Below, piece after piece: positions 6,113-12,391 of a stretch of DNA of 12,391 nucleotides. The notes below the pieces were generated by a model. The model saw only the letters and a list, made by a program, of their open reading frames with translations. It searched no databases and had not been told where the DNA came from. Numbering within the stretch: the stretch's first letter is position 1; the number at the start of each line of letters is the position of its first letter. Source of the stretch: Bacteroidia bacterium (GTDB taxonomy: Bacteria > Bacteroidota > Bacteroidia > Bacteroidales > CAJPTX01); NCBI GenBank assembly GCA_905373665.1, contig CAJPTV010000071.1:1-12391 (forward strand), written 5' to 3'. The position numbers and the translations under genes were made by a program.

Positions 6113-7822
6113 ATGACGACTTTGAGTACACGTTCTCGTCTTAACCTCATTTTCGGGTTTATCATCGTATTAACCCTCTCATTCGGGCTTTTCATCATAG
6201 CGAAATCGATGAAGTCTGGGCGTATGGTCAAGCTTATCTACGAGTCTGACGCAGCGAACTATGCAGAGTGCTCCGCTATCATTTCGATGATAAACTATCT
6301 AAACTACTCAAAACAAGAAGATTTACAGAGCTTCTCTTTCATGCTCGATAGCACCCAACGGAGCGTCAATGCAGCCCTTGCCGAATGTCAAAAAATAGAC
6401 GACCCCGAAGGCGAACGGCTCCTCTTGTCCGCCAATGCGATGCTGAGCAAGCTCCTCCAAAACGAGCGTGAGATCAAAGAAGCTTCTAAAGCCAATGATG
6501 CTGCGCTGGGGAAAGTCAACGTCGCTTTTGCCAAACTACTCGACGTACTCAATAAACAAGAGACGATAGCCTCAGCCGTCGTGGTGGGCATATCCACGGG
6601 GAACGATCTTTTTCAACAATACAGCGGCGATGATGATATCACAGCCCTCCAGCGCGCGTACGAAAACTACTACCAGATAGCCACCAAAGCCATAATACCC
6701 GCAGTGCGAGAGGCGCTAAACGAGCTCGCTGATGCGGAAAAAGCGCTGTACGCCGAAGCGGTACACATCGTGGAGATAAGAAAGGCACTTCACCAGCACG
6801 CCCAAGAACTCTCTCATCTGCTAGATAACACAACGGACTACTTCGTCAAACAGTACCAAGCGAACTACGACTCCGTACTCCTAAACACGATGATTATCTT
6901 GACGGTCATCATCCTCTTCTCGCTCATCATCTCGCAGTACATTTCCAAAGCCATTACAAGGGCACTGCGTCAGGGCGTCGAGCAGATGGAGATCTGTGCT
7001 GCGGGCAACTTCACGCACCACATCGCCCCACAGTTAATGAATCGCAAAGATGAGTTTGGCAACCTCGCACGCGCCATCACCTCCATGACCGAACAGGTAC
7101 GTGGCGCAATCAGCAACGTGAAGGGCGGCGCCGAGAATATCACCGAAGCCAGTGCCCAACTCAACGATATTTCCAAGCGCCTTGCCGAGGGGACGAATTC
7201 CCAAGCCTCTAGTGCCGAGCAGGTGAGCAGTGCCATGGAGCAAATGACCGCCAACATCGATCAGAACGCAGAGAATGCGACCCAAACCCAAGCCATCGCT
7301 ACGGCCATGGAGGAAAAGATTCTACACGTGAACGAACTCTCGCAGAAGTCTCTTGACTCCGTAAAATCGATTACACAGAAGATTGCGATTATCACCGAGA
7401 TAGCCAGCCAGACCAACATCCTTGCCTTGAATGCAGCGGTAGAGGCGGCGCGTGCTGGCGAACACGGTCGCGGCTTCTCGGTGGTGGCAACAGAAATTCG
7501 GAAGTTAGCCGAACGTAGCCGCGAGGCTGCTGGCGAGATCGAGCACGACGCTTCGCAATCGCTCAGCGATACCGAAGGGGCGGCACTGGGGCTTGGCGAC
7601 GTACTCCCCGAGGTGAAACACACGGCGCAGCTCGTAGAAGAGATAGCCACCGCCAGCCGCGAACAACGCCAAGGGGTCGATCAGATCAACTCGGCTATCC
7701 AAGAGCTCTCGGAGGTTATCCAACACAACGCCTCGGCGAGTGAAGAGATGGCAGCCTCTGCCAACGACCTGAGCGATCAAGCACAAGGGCTTAAAGCAGC
7801 CAGTGGGTTCTTTGAAATCTAG
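6113..7822 (+). CDS. Methyl-accepting chemotaxis protein (MCP-B)
   Basis: A membrane chemoreceptor of 569 residues, the same length as MCP-A and alignable to it without gaps. TM1 is at about 12-30, the extracytoplasmic sensor at about 33-254, TM2 at about 256-276, HAMP at about 278-330, and the coiled-coil signalling hairpin has its tip at 429-454 (IASQTNILALNAAVEAARAG). The C-terminal third is highly similar to MCP-A, the sensor only weakly so, suggesting different ligands feeding the same kinase array. The ATG at 6113 was chosen over the upstream frame (open to 5999) because MTTLSTRSRLNLIFG matches MCP-A and the upstream codons cover the leader hairpin. It ends in FFEI without a CheR-docking pentapeptide. 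A strong terminator follows after 22 bp. No kinase or adaptor gene is adjacent. Confidence 0.94.
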   Translation: MTTLSTRSRLNLIFGFIIVLTLSFGLFIIAKSMKSGRMVKLIYESDAANYAECSAIISMINYLNYSKQEDLQSFSFMLDSTQRSVNAALAECQKIDDPEGERLLLSANAMLSKLLQNEREIKEASKANDAALGKVNVAFAKLLDVLNKQETIASAVVVGISTGNDLFQQYSGDDDITALQRAYENYYQIATKAIIPAVREALNELADAEKALYAEAVHIVEIRKALHQHAQELSHLLDNTTDYFVKQYQANYDSVLLNTMIILTVIILFSLIISQYISKAITRALRQGVEQMEICAAGNFTHHIAPQLMNRKDEFGNLARAITSMTEQVRGAISNVKGGAENITEASAQLNDISKRLAEGTNSQASSAEQVSSAMEQMTANIDQNAENATQTQAIATAMEEKILHVNELSQKSLDSVKSITQKIAIITEIASQTNILALNAAVEAARAGEHGRGFSVVATEIRKLAERSREAAGEIEHDASQSLSDTEGAALGLGDVLPEVKHTAQLVEEIATASREQRQGVDQINSAIQELSEVIQHNASASEEMAASANDLSDQAQGLKAASGFFEI

Positions 7823-7844
7823 TAAGCGACAAAGCATTCTCCAT

Positions 7845-7882
7845 AAAAAAACGGACGCACGGGGATGTGCGTCCGTTTTTTT
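7845..7882. terminator. Strong bidirectional terminator
   Basis: CGGACGCAC (7852-7860) and GTGCGTCCG (7867-7875) form a perfect 9-bp stem with a GGGGAT loop, flanked by seven A on the left and seven T on the right. It is a textbook intrinsic terminator in both directions. It serves MCP-B on the plus strand and the UvrA2/small-protein unit on the minus strand; the stop codon of the latter lies at the edge of the T/A tract. Confidence 0.9.
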
Positions 7883-8027
7883 ATTCCTCTTTCTCCTCCT
7901 CCCGTTCGTAAGCTTGTTCCTCCTCGACCTTAGGGCGTGGGGGCAAGAAGCCCTCGTAGGGCGCGCAAAAGAGTAAGAGGTAAAGCGAGAAGAGTGTAGA
8001 AATAAGCGACACCAACCAACGCCTCAT
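7881..8027 (-). CDS. Small membrane protein, 48 residues, unrecognised
   Basis: The ATG (8025-8027) overlaps the TGA stop of the upstream UvrA-like gene (8024-8026) in an ATGA arrangement, typical of translational coupling. The 48-residue product has a basic start (MRRW), one hydrophobic segment at about residues 5-22 (LVSLISTLFSLYLLLFCA), a short Pro-rich stretch (LPPRP, 28-32), and a strongly acidic tail rich in Glu (EEEQAYEREEEKEE, 35-48). I infer a single-pass inner-membrane protein or an uncleaved signal anchor. Cys21 is preceded by LLF, a poor lipobox, so a lipoprotein is unlikely. The stop codon abuts the terminator, as expected for a last gene in an operon. I do not recognise a family. 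The coding call rests on coupling, composition and position. Confidence 0.6.
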   Translation of the reverse strand: MRRWLVSLISTLFSLYLLLFCAPYEGFLPPRPKVEEEQAYEREEEKEE

Positions 8028-10528
8028 TGCAGATACCGTCCCGTAATGCTATCTGGGTGTGCCGCCACCTCCTCTGGCGTCCCAGCAGCCACGAGACGCC
8101 CACCCGCATGCCCTCCTCCAGGACCAAGGTCTAGGATGTAGTCAGCATTACGGATTAGATCTAAATCGTGCTCAATCACAATGACCGTTGCCCCATTCTC
8201 TATAAGCTGCTGAAATACCCGCAACAATGTCTGAATATCAAGAGGATGTAAGCCAATAGTAGGTTCGTCAAAGACAAAAAGGACGTTGTCTTGCGCCACC
8301 CCCATTTCACTCGCGAGTTTCAAGCGTTGCGCCTCGCCACCCGAAAGCCCTGGCGTTGCCTCGCCAAGCGTAAGATAGCCGAGCCCCACATCGTGCAAAA
8401 GTTGCAGCCGCGCACGGATAGCTGGAAGCTTAGCTGCCGCCTCCAAGGCTTCGTCTACACTTAGCGCCATCCACTGTGGCAAGGAGAGAGTCTGCCCATC
8501 ATGCCCCTCGCGAGTAATAGTATATGCCTCGCGCACATAGCGTGCCCCATGGCAGTCTGGGCAAGGGATTTCCACATCAGGCAGGAACTGTACATCGAGG
8601 GTTATACTCCCCGTACCATCACACGTCGGGCAACGGAGACACCCCGTATTGTAAGAGAAGTCCCCCGCCTTGAGTTTGCGCACCTTTGCCATCTCTGTCC
8701 GTGCATATAATTTACGGAGATCGTCGTGCACATTACAGTAGGTTGCCACCGTAGATCGGACATTGACCCCAATAGGCGTCGCATCGATAAACTTCACTTG
8801 TGTAATAAGGTCGTGGGTGACCGAACGGACGTGAGTCGGCAACGGACGACCCGCGATAGCCGCCTGTAGAGCGGGCACAAGACACTCTAAGACGAGGGTT
8901 GTTTTCCCAGACCCCGACACCCCAGTGACCACAGTTAGGCGTCCCTTGGGGAGCGCGACCTCCAGCGGCAGCACCGTGTGTAGCGAGTGGGTAGCGAGCT
9001 CCAAACGCCCAAGGGCAAAAAGCTCAGCCGCGGGGATCTGGGGACGCAAACGAGGCATAGCACGCGCATCTAAAAATCGCCCGATTTGCGAGACAGGATT
9101 CTCCTGTAACTGCTTTACAGTTCCCTCCGCAACGAGATAGCCCCCCTTTGCCCCTGCCTGCGGACCGAGCTCAATCAACCAATCGGCATGGCGGAGTACC
9201 TGAGTGTCGTGATCGACAAGGAGGACGGAGTTGCCATCTGACACGAGGTCGTCCATTACCCCCAAAAGCCCCTCAATATTAGAGGGGTGTAAGCCAATAG
9301 ATGGCTCGTCGAGCACATAGAGCACCCCTGTAGTACGGTTACGCACCGAGCGAGCCAATTGCACGCGCTGTCGCTCTCCGGTTGATAGGGTCGCCCCCGC
9401 ACGATCGAGGGTAAGATAAGAAAGACCGAGATCTACCAAACGTCGCGCGGTATCATGAAATGATTCACAGATGCGCTCTGCCATCGGTCTCATTTCCGCA
9501 GGAAGGGAATCTGGTACACCAGCAACCCAATCAACGAGCTCAGCAAGGGTCATCGTGCAAGCCTCAGCAAGAGAGAGGCCCCGCAAGCGTGGCGCTCGCG
9601 CAGCTTCACTCAGTCGCGAACCGTGACAGTCTGGGCATTCGTCCTGCCGAAGGAACTTCTCCACACGCTTCATCCCACTCTCGTCTGTAACCTTAGCAAG
9701 GGCATTTTCCACCGTATAAATAGCGTTGTAGTAGGTGAAGTCGAGCTCGGTTGCCGTATTGGTCTTCGTACTATGATAGAGAATATGGCGCTTTTCTGCT
9801 GGACCGTGAAAGACAATCTCTCGCTCGGCGGGAGTAAGCTCACGGAAAGGAACATCCGTACGCACCCCCATCTCACGCACAATATCTTTCATCAAAGACC
9901 ACATCAGGTTCTGCCATGATGCCACTGCCCCCTCGTCGATAGAGAGCGACTCATTGGGGACGAGCGTAGTCTCATCCACCACGTGCACCGTACCCGTACC
10001 TCCGCAATGCGCGCAAGCCCCTTGACTGTTAAATGCCAATTGCTCAGCCCCTGGAGCATAAAAAGCTTCTCCACACGTGGGACAGTGTAACTCTCGTTCA
10101 GCTGCGACATTGAGCGAGGGGAGTAAATAGTGTCCATTAGGACAGCGGTGTGAAGCCAAACGCGAATACATCAGCCGTAAGCTATTAAGCAGTTCGCTCA
10201 GAGTCCCGAAAGTAGAGCGAATCCCTGGTACGGCAGGACGTTGGTGAAGCGCCAACGCCGCAGGCACATAACGTACCTCATCGACAGCCGCCCTTGCAGC
10301 TTGAGTCATTCGGCGTCGTGTATAAGTAGAAAGCGACTCAAGGTAACGCCTCGACCCCTCGGCATATAACACTCCAAGCGCTAATGAAGACTTCCCAGAG
10401 CCAGATACCCCAGCAATTCCTACAATCTTTCCCAATGGGACATCCACATCGACCTGCTTGAGATTGTGCACACGTGCACCACGCACCTCTATTTGCTGTG
10501 GTCTCTCGCCTCGTTTGTCAGTAGCCAT
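8024..10528 (-). CDS. UvrA-like (UvrA2 class) tandem ABC ATPase
   Basis: An 834-residue protein with two ABC ATPase units in the UvrA arrangement: Walker A GVSGSGKSS (40-48) and GVSGSGKTT (535-543), signatures LSTGERQRVQLA (381-392) and LSGGEAQRLKLA (728-739), Walker B VLYVLDEPS and VLFVFDEPT, each followed by IGLHP. The zinc module CPTC...CPDC (633-659) with FLPDVEIPC is intact, as are earlier CxxC pairs (149/152, 172/175, 298/301). It is about 100 residues shorter than canonical UvrA: only about 20 residues separate the first Cys-Pro turn (129) from CPTCG, where UvrA carries the long UvrB-binding region. That makes it a UvrA2-type protein, probably acting in DNA-damage or drug tolerance rather than core excision repair. 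A GTG at 10531 precedes the chosen ATG. The next gene overlaps it by 4 bp. Confidence 0.9.
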   Translation of the reverse strand: MATDKRGERPQQIEVRGARVHNLKQVDVDVPLGKIVGIAGVSGSGKSSLALGVLYAEGSRRYLESLSTYTRRRMTQAARAAVDEVRYVPAALALHQRPAVPGIRSTFGTLSELLNSLRLMYSRLASHRCPNGHYLLPSLNVAAERELHCPTCGEAFYAPGAEQLAFNSQGACAHCGGTGTVHVVDETTLVPNESLSIDEGAVASWQNLMWSLMKDIVREMGVRTDVPFRELTPAEREIVFHGPAEKRHILYHSTKTNTATELDFTYYNAIYTVENALAKVTDESGMKRVEKFLRQDECPDCHGSRLSEAARAPRLRGLSLAEACTMTLAELVDWVAGVPDSLPAEMRPMAERICESFHDTARRLVDLGLSYLTLDRAGATLSTGERQRVQLARSVRNRTTGVLYVLDEPSIGLHPSNIEGLLGVMDDLVSDGNSVLLVDHDTQVLRHADWLIELGPQAGAKGGYLVAEGTVKQLQENPVSQIGRFLDARAMPRLRPQIPAAELFALGRLELATHSLHTVLPLEVALPKGRLTVVTGVSGSGKTTLVLECLVPALQAAIAGRPLPTHVRSVTHDLITQVKFIDATPIGVNVRSTVATYCNVHDDLRKLYARTEMAKVRKLKAGDFSYNTGCLRCPTCDGTGSITLDVQFLPDVEIPCPDCHGARYVREAYTITREGHDGQTLSLPQWMALSVDEALEAAAKLPAIRARLQLLHDVGLGYLTLGEATPGLSGGEAQRLKLASEMGVAQDNVLFVFDEPTIGLHPLDIQTLLRVFQQLIENGATVIVIEHDLDLIRNADYILDLGPGGGHAGGRLVAAGTPEEVAAHPDSITGRYLQ

Positions 10529-10553
10529 CACTCGCTCTTTTCCTAAAGAACGG

Positions 10554-10584
10554 CAAAGAGTAGCGGGGTGTTGTATCCTAGCAA
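10554..10584 (-). promoter_or_regulatory. Weak candidate promoter for the UvrA2 unit
   Basis: On the minus strand TTG (10582-10584) lies 19 nt upstream of TACTCTTTG (10554-10562), which fits the -7 consensus apart from one extra base. It sits 25 nt from the start codon. The position is right but the match is imperfect. Confidence 0.3.
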
Positions 10585-10620
10585 TGCGCTCTGCTTCGTT
10601 ATAATGATTAAAGGCTCATC

Positions 10621-10656
10621 GCGTCGGGAGTTAAAGACTGCTTTCACTCCCGACGC
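10621..10656. repeat. Long hairpin of unknown role
   Basis: GCGTCGGGAGT (10621-10631) pairs perfectly with ACTCCCGACGC (10646-10656). After one mismatch AAAG/CTTT adds four more pairs around an ACTG tetraloop. The result is a 16-position stem with one mismatch. No T tract follows on either strand, so it is not a standard terminator. It lies between the flavodoxin terminator and the UvrA2 gene and could be part of the UvrA2 leader or a small structured RNA. Confidence 0.6.
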
Positions 10657-10674
10657 ATAGCGATAGCTCAAAAC

Positions 10675-10713
10675 AAAACCAGCGGGTGCAACCCGATTGC
10701 ACCCGCTGGTTTT
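10675..10713 (-). terminator. Terminator after flavodoxin
   Basis: A perfect 17-bp stem (10675-10691 with 10697-10713) encloses a five-base loop. The stem begins AAAACCAGCGGG and ends CCGCTGGTTTT, so each strand has a short A/T tract at its outer ends. It begins 23 bp after the flavodoxin stop and should end the HPP-like/flavodoxin unit; the short T tract means efficiency is uncertain. Confidence 0.8.
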
Positions 10714-10736
10714 ATTAGGTTCAATAGTACCGTAGC

Positions 10737-11228
10737 CTAAGCAAACAACGGCTTTACGACCTTCAACCACTCCTCAATCTTCTCTTGCACCTTAGCGTCG
10801 CCCTTGTCGAGGCAAAGCCCCAACAGACGCTGCCCTTGCTGCATCCGCGAGAAGGTGAAATTGTAACCACAGACGCAGACGTCGCCCACGAACTGTGCGC
10901 CACTAAAACGCAACTTGTCAAAGAAATCAGCACTCCCCGAGCAGAAGCTGTCCGGGTGGCGTTCCTGTGAACCCACGCCCACGATAGCCACCTTCTTACC
11001 CGCAAAGTCCACCGTATGGAGGAGCTTTACCTTCGCCCCCCAATCCTCTTGAAGTGCACCAAAGAAGTAGCTCGAAGCCATGAGAATCACATTATCGTAG
11101 GGCGCTATCGCCTCCACCCCCGTATCCTTCATATTGTGAAGGTCTGCCCCCAACTGCTCAGCAATTTGCTTAGCGAAAGCCTCGGTAACGCCCCCCTTGG
11201 ATGCGTAGAATATACCCGTTTTACTCAT
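10737..11228 (-). CDS. Flavodoxin
   Basis: A 163-residue FMN-binding electron carrier of long-chain flavodoxin size. The N-terminal strand and phosphate loop read IFYASKGGVTEAFAKQIA (6-23), corresponding to the usual T/S-x-T-G-N-T-E loop but divergent. SSYFFGALQEDW (52-63) is the 50s FMN loop and VGSQERHPDSFCSG (85-98) the 90s loop. Where typical flavodoxins have GDQxxY with a Tyr stacked on the flavin, this has GSQERH, so His91 may take that place; Phe55 stands near the usual 50s-loop Trp. The start MSKTGIFY was preferred over the upstream MLIF at 11261 because a GAGGAG ribosome-binding site lies 9 nt before it. It follows the HPP-like gene by 35 bp and probably shares its transcript. It may replace ferredoxin when iron is scarce; this is family knowledge. 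Confidence 0.9.
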   Translation of the reverse strand: MSKTGIFYASKGGVTEAFAKQIAEQLGADLHNMKDTGVEAIAPYDNVILMASSYFFGALQEDWGAKVKLLHTVDFAGKKVAIVGVGSQERHPDSFCSGSADFFDKLRFSGAQFVGDVCVCGYNFTFSRMQQGQRLLGLCLDKGDAKVQEKIEEWLKVVKPLFA

Positions 11229-11263
11229 TGTACGTATCTCCTCTTGGTTAAAAATCAACACGC

Positions 11264-12238
11264 TTATAAAACCGACTTCGAGCTAAATTGTTTACTCCCA
11301 TCGGGTAACAAATACGCCACCCCTATCAGCAGCGCCGAGGAGAGGGTCACCTCCAGCGGGAATTGCCACCACGTGGTAGGCTCGAGGAGTTGCGGCAGTA
11401 GGGCTATCGCCATTGCTGGTGCAAAATAGCGTTTTAATAGCGTAAAAACGCCGAGAAGGAGTGCGAGTGCTAACATAACACTCAATACCCTTGCAAACGC
11501 CCACAAGGGGCTTAAAACGAGGTTTAATAGTGGTGTGTAGATGAAGACAAAGATGGCAAAGTTCCCCAGCAGGGCTGCCACCGCAATGAGCGACAAGATA
11601 CGGAAGGGGGCTTTGCGTAGTCCCGTCCCCGGGCGCGCCATTTCCACAAAAAGCACAATCAAGGGCGGCAAAATGAAGTAACGATGCCCAAAGTAATATG
11701 CCCCCGTCGCCCAAAGCACTACCACGCACAAGAGCAACCCCAGCCGCCTAAAACGCTGCCCTGCAGGCGTCTCTACGGGGCGAAAAGGCAATGCGGCACG
11801 CCAATGCAGCCGTTCGGTAACCCACTGCGCCAAGACTAGTAGCAGCGACAACGCCAGCACCACCACAGGATAGAGCCACCCAACTTCGTTCAACACCAAG
11901 GGTAACAAGCACGCCGACAGAGCAGGGTAAAGCGACGAACGCAACAGGATAAGCGCCGCCCCCACCCCAGCAAAGCCCAGTGCGATATTCAGCACAAAGG
12001 GCAGCGGCGAATAGAGCTGCAGCACCGTCCCCAACAGCGCAGCAAAGGAGAGTAACACCACCAACCGCCACTTCGATACACTCCACACCCGCTTCACAAG
12101 TACAAGCGAGCCGAGGGCAAGCGCCGCCAACTCAGGAAAAAGAAACTCTGGCTGATGAAACAACACAGCTCCCAAAAGCATCGCCAGTACGAGGACAAGC
12201 ATCACCGCCTCACGGGCAAGGAAACGAAGAGTGGACAT
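11264..12238 (-). CDS. Polytopic membrane protein with duplicated HPP-like halves
   Basis: A 324-residue, almost wholly hydrophobic protein with about 9-10 predicted membrane spans and a basic loop at about 141-165. The two halves resemble one another. FLFPELAALALGSLVL with a basic stretch and then SFAALLGTVLQ (32-74) corresponds to YFILPPLIVLFVEMARP with LIAVAALLGNFAI (187-229). SLYPALSACLLPLVLN with GWLYPVVVLALSLLLV (102-135) corresponds to YFAPAMAIALLPQLLE with WWQFPLEVTLSSALLI (271-305). The pattern recalls the HPP membrane family, including its Pro-containing GATALL-like helix and the following GW-FP segment, but the HPP triplet itself is missing, so I call it HPP-like only. Nitrite transport is known for some HPP proteins and cannot be assumed here. 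A good AAGGAG site lies 5 nt before the ATG. Flavodoxin follows after 35 bp. Confidence 0.75.
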   Translation of the reverse strand: MSTLRFLAREAVMLVLVLAMLLGAVLFHQPEFLFPELAALALGSLVLVKRVWSVSKWRLVVLLSFAALLGTVLQLYSPLPFVLNIALGFAGVGAALILLRSSLYPALSACLLPLVLNEVGWLYPVVVLALSLLLVLAQWVTERLHWRAALPFRPVETPAGQRFRRLGLLLCVVVLWATGAYYFGHRYFILPPLIVLFVEMARPGTGLRKAPFRILSLIAVAALLGNFAIFVFIYTPLLNLVLSPLWAFARVLSVMLALALLLGVFTLLKRYFAPAMAIALLPQLLEPTTWWQFPLEVTLSSALLIGVAYLLPDGSKQFSSKSVL

Positions 12239-12391
12239 ATCTGCTCCTTAAGAAGAATTACTCAGGTAAAGGTAACGAAAAAACGCTTTTCGAGGGAGAG
12301 GAAGGGGGAGGTAGAGGCTACGTAAACAAAATCCCTAAGGTAGTGTCTGTAAAAGTGTGTAAGCCCCCCCTCTCTTCATTCCTCCAGCAGC
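12239..12391. other. Upstream region of the HPP-like gene
   Basis: The minus strand holds AAGGAG just upstream of the start at 12238 and a near -7 match TACCTTTA about 30 nt upstream, without a clear -33 partner. The purine/pyrimidine-skewed tracts at about 12290-12315 and 12364-12374 have no recognised function. No gene is visible before the window ends. Confidence 0.4.

Noticed and set aside
7881..8027. Lipoprotein reading of the 48-residue protein
   Set aside because: Cys21 follows LLF, and Phe at the -1 position does not fit a lipobox; a single-pass membrane protein is more likely.
10543..10770. 75-codon open frame on the minus strand after flavodoxin
   Set aside because: It runs through two strong hairpins, one a terminator, and overlaps the flavodoxin 3' end in another frame.
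11292..12086. Open frames of 145 and 112 codons overlapping the HPP-like gene in a second frame
   Set aside because: The membrane-protein frame has coherent spans and an internal repeat plus a ribosome-binding site; the alternatives have none of these.
12335..12379. Possible 14-residue leader peptide (ATG after GGAGGA) upstream of the HPP-like gene
   Set aside because: A ribosome-binding-like site and short frame are visible, but there are no runs of one amino acid and no attenuator hairpin between it and the gene, so chance is the simpler reading.
1..12391. CRISPR arrays, insertion sequences, tRNA or rRNA genes, phage or conjugation genes
   Set aside because: Looked for by eye on both strands; no regularly spaced repeats, transposase motifs, cloverleaf or rRNA-like stretches were found.

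Overview
The window looks like a chromosomal segment from a member of the Bacteroidota, most likely order Bacteroidales. The reasons are a DUF4301 protein (a family I know essentially from Bacteroidetes), a secreted protein with a bacterial Ig-like (BIG2) repeat, and promoter-like sites matching the Bacteroidetes consensus (about -33 TTG/TTTG, -7 TAnnTTTG) upstream of several genes. Base composition is near 50% G+C and even throughout, which would suit a Porphyromonas-like lineage, but I cannot fix the genus.

Layout. 1-842 (minus): 5' part of an exported beta-rich protein that enters a BIG2 domain as it leaves the window. 959-2668 (minus): a methyl-accepting chemotaxis protein (MCP-A). 3005-4492 (plus): DUF4301 protein. 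4413-5243 (minus): rsmA/ksgA, overlapping the DUF4301 gene tail to tail by 80 bp. 5271-5795 (minus): purE, 27 bp upstream of rsmA and probably in one operon with it. 6113-7822 (plus): a second methyl-accepting chemotaxis protein (MCP-B), closed by a strong bidirectional terminator. 7881-8027 (minus): a 48-residue small membrane protein whose start overlaps the stop of the upstream gene. 8024-10528 (minus): a short UvrA-type (UvrA2-like) tandem ABC ATPase. 10737-11228 (minus): flavodoxin. 11264-12238 (minus): a polytopic membrane protein with an internal duplication, resembling the HPP fold.

How the parts relate. The purE-rsmA pair (purine synthesis, 16S rRNA dimethylation) and the DUF4301 gene form a housekeeping block. 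It is bracketed by two MCPs in opposite orientation. Both MCPs are exactly 569 residues from their matching starts and align without gaps: the cytoplasmic signalling domains are highly similar while the extracytoplasmic sensors have diverged. No CheA, CheW, CheR, CheB, CheY, flagellar or gliding gene lies in the window, so their partners must be elsewhere. The minus-strand genes on the right form two units: HPP-like membrane protein then flavodoxin, ended by a perfect 17-bp hairpin; and UvrA2 then the small membrane protein, ended by the terminator shared with MCP-B.

I see no CRISPR array, insertion sequence, tRNA, rRNA or phage gene. The most interesting items are the mirrored MCP pair, the translationally coupled 48-residue membrane protein after UvrA2, the duplicated HPP-like protein, the antisense overlap of rsmA with the DUF4301 gene, and an unexplained strong hairpin at 10621-10656.
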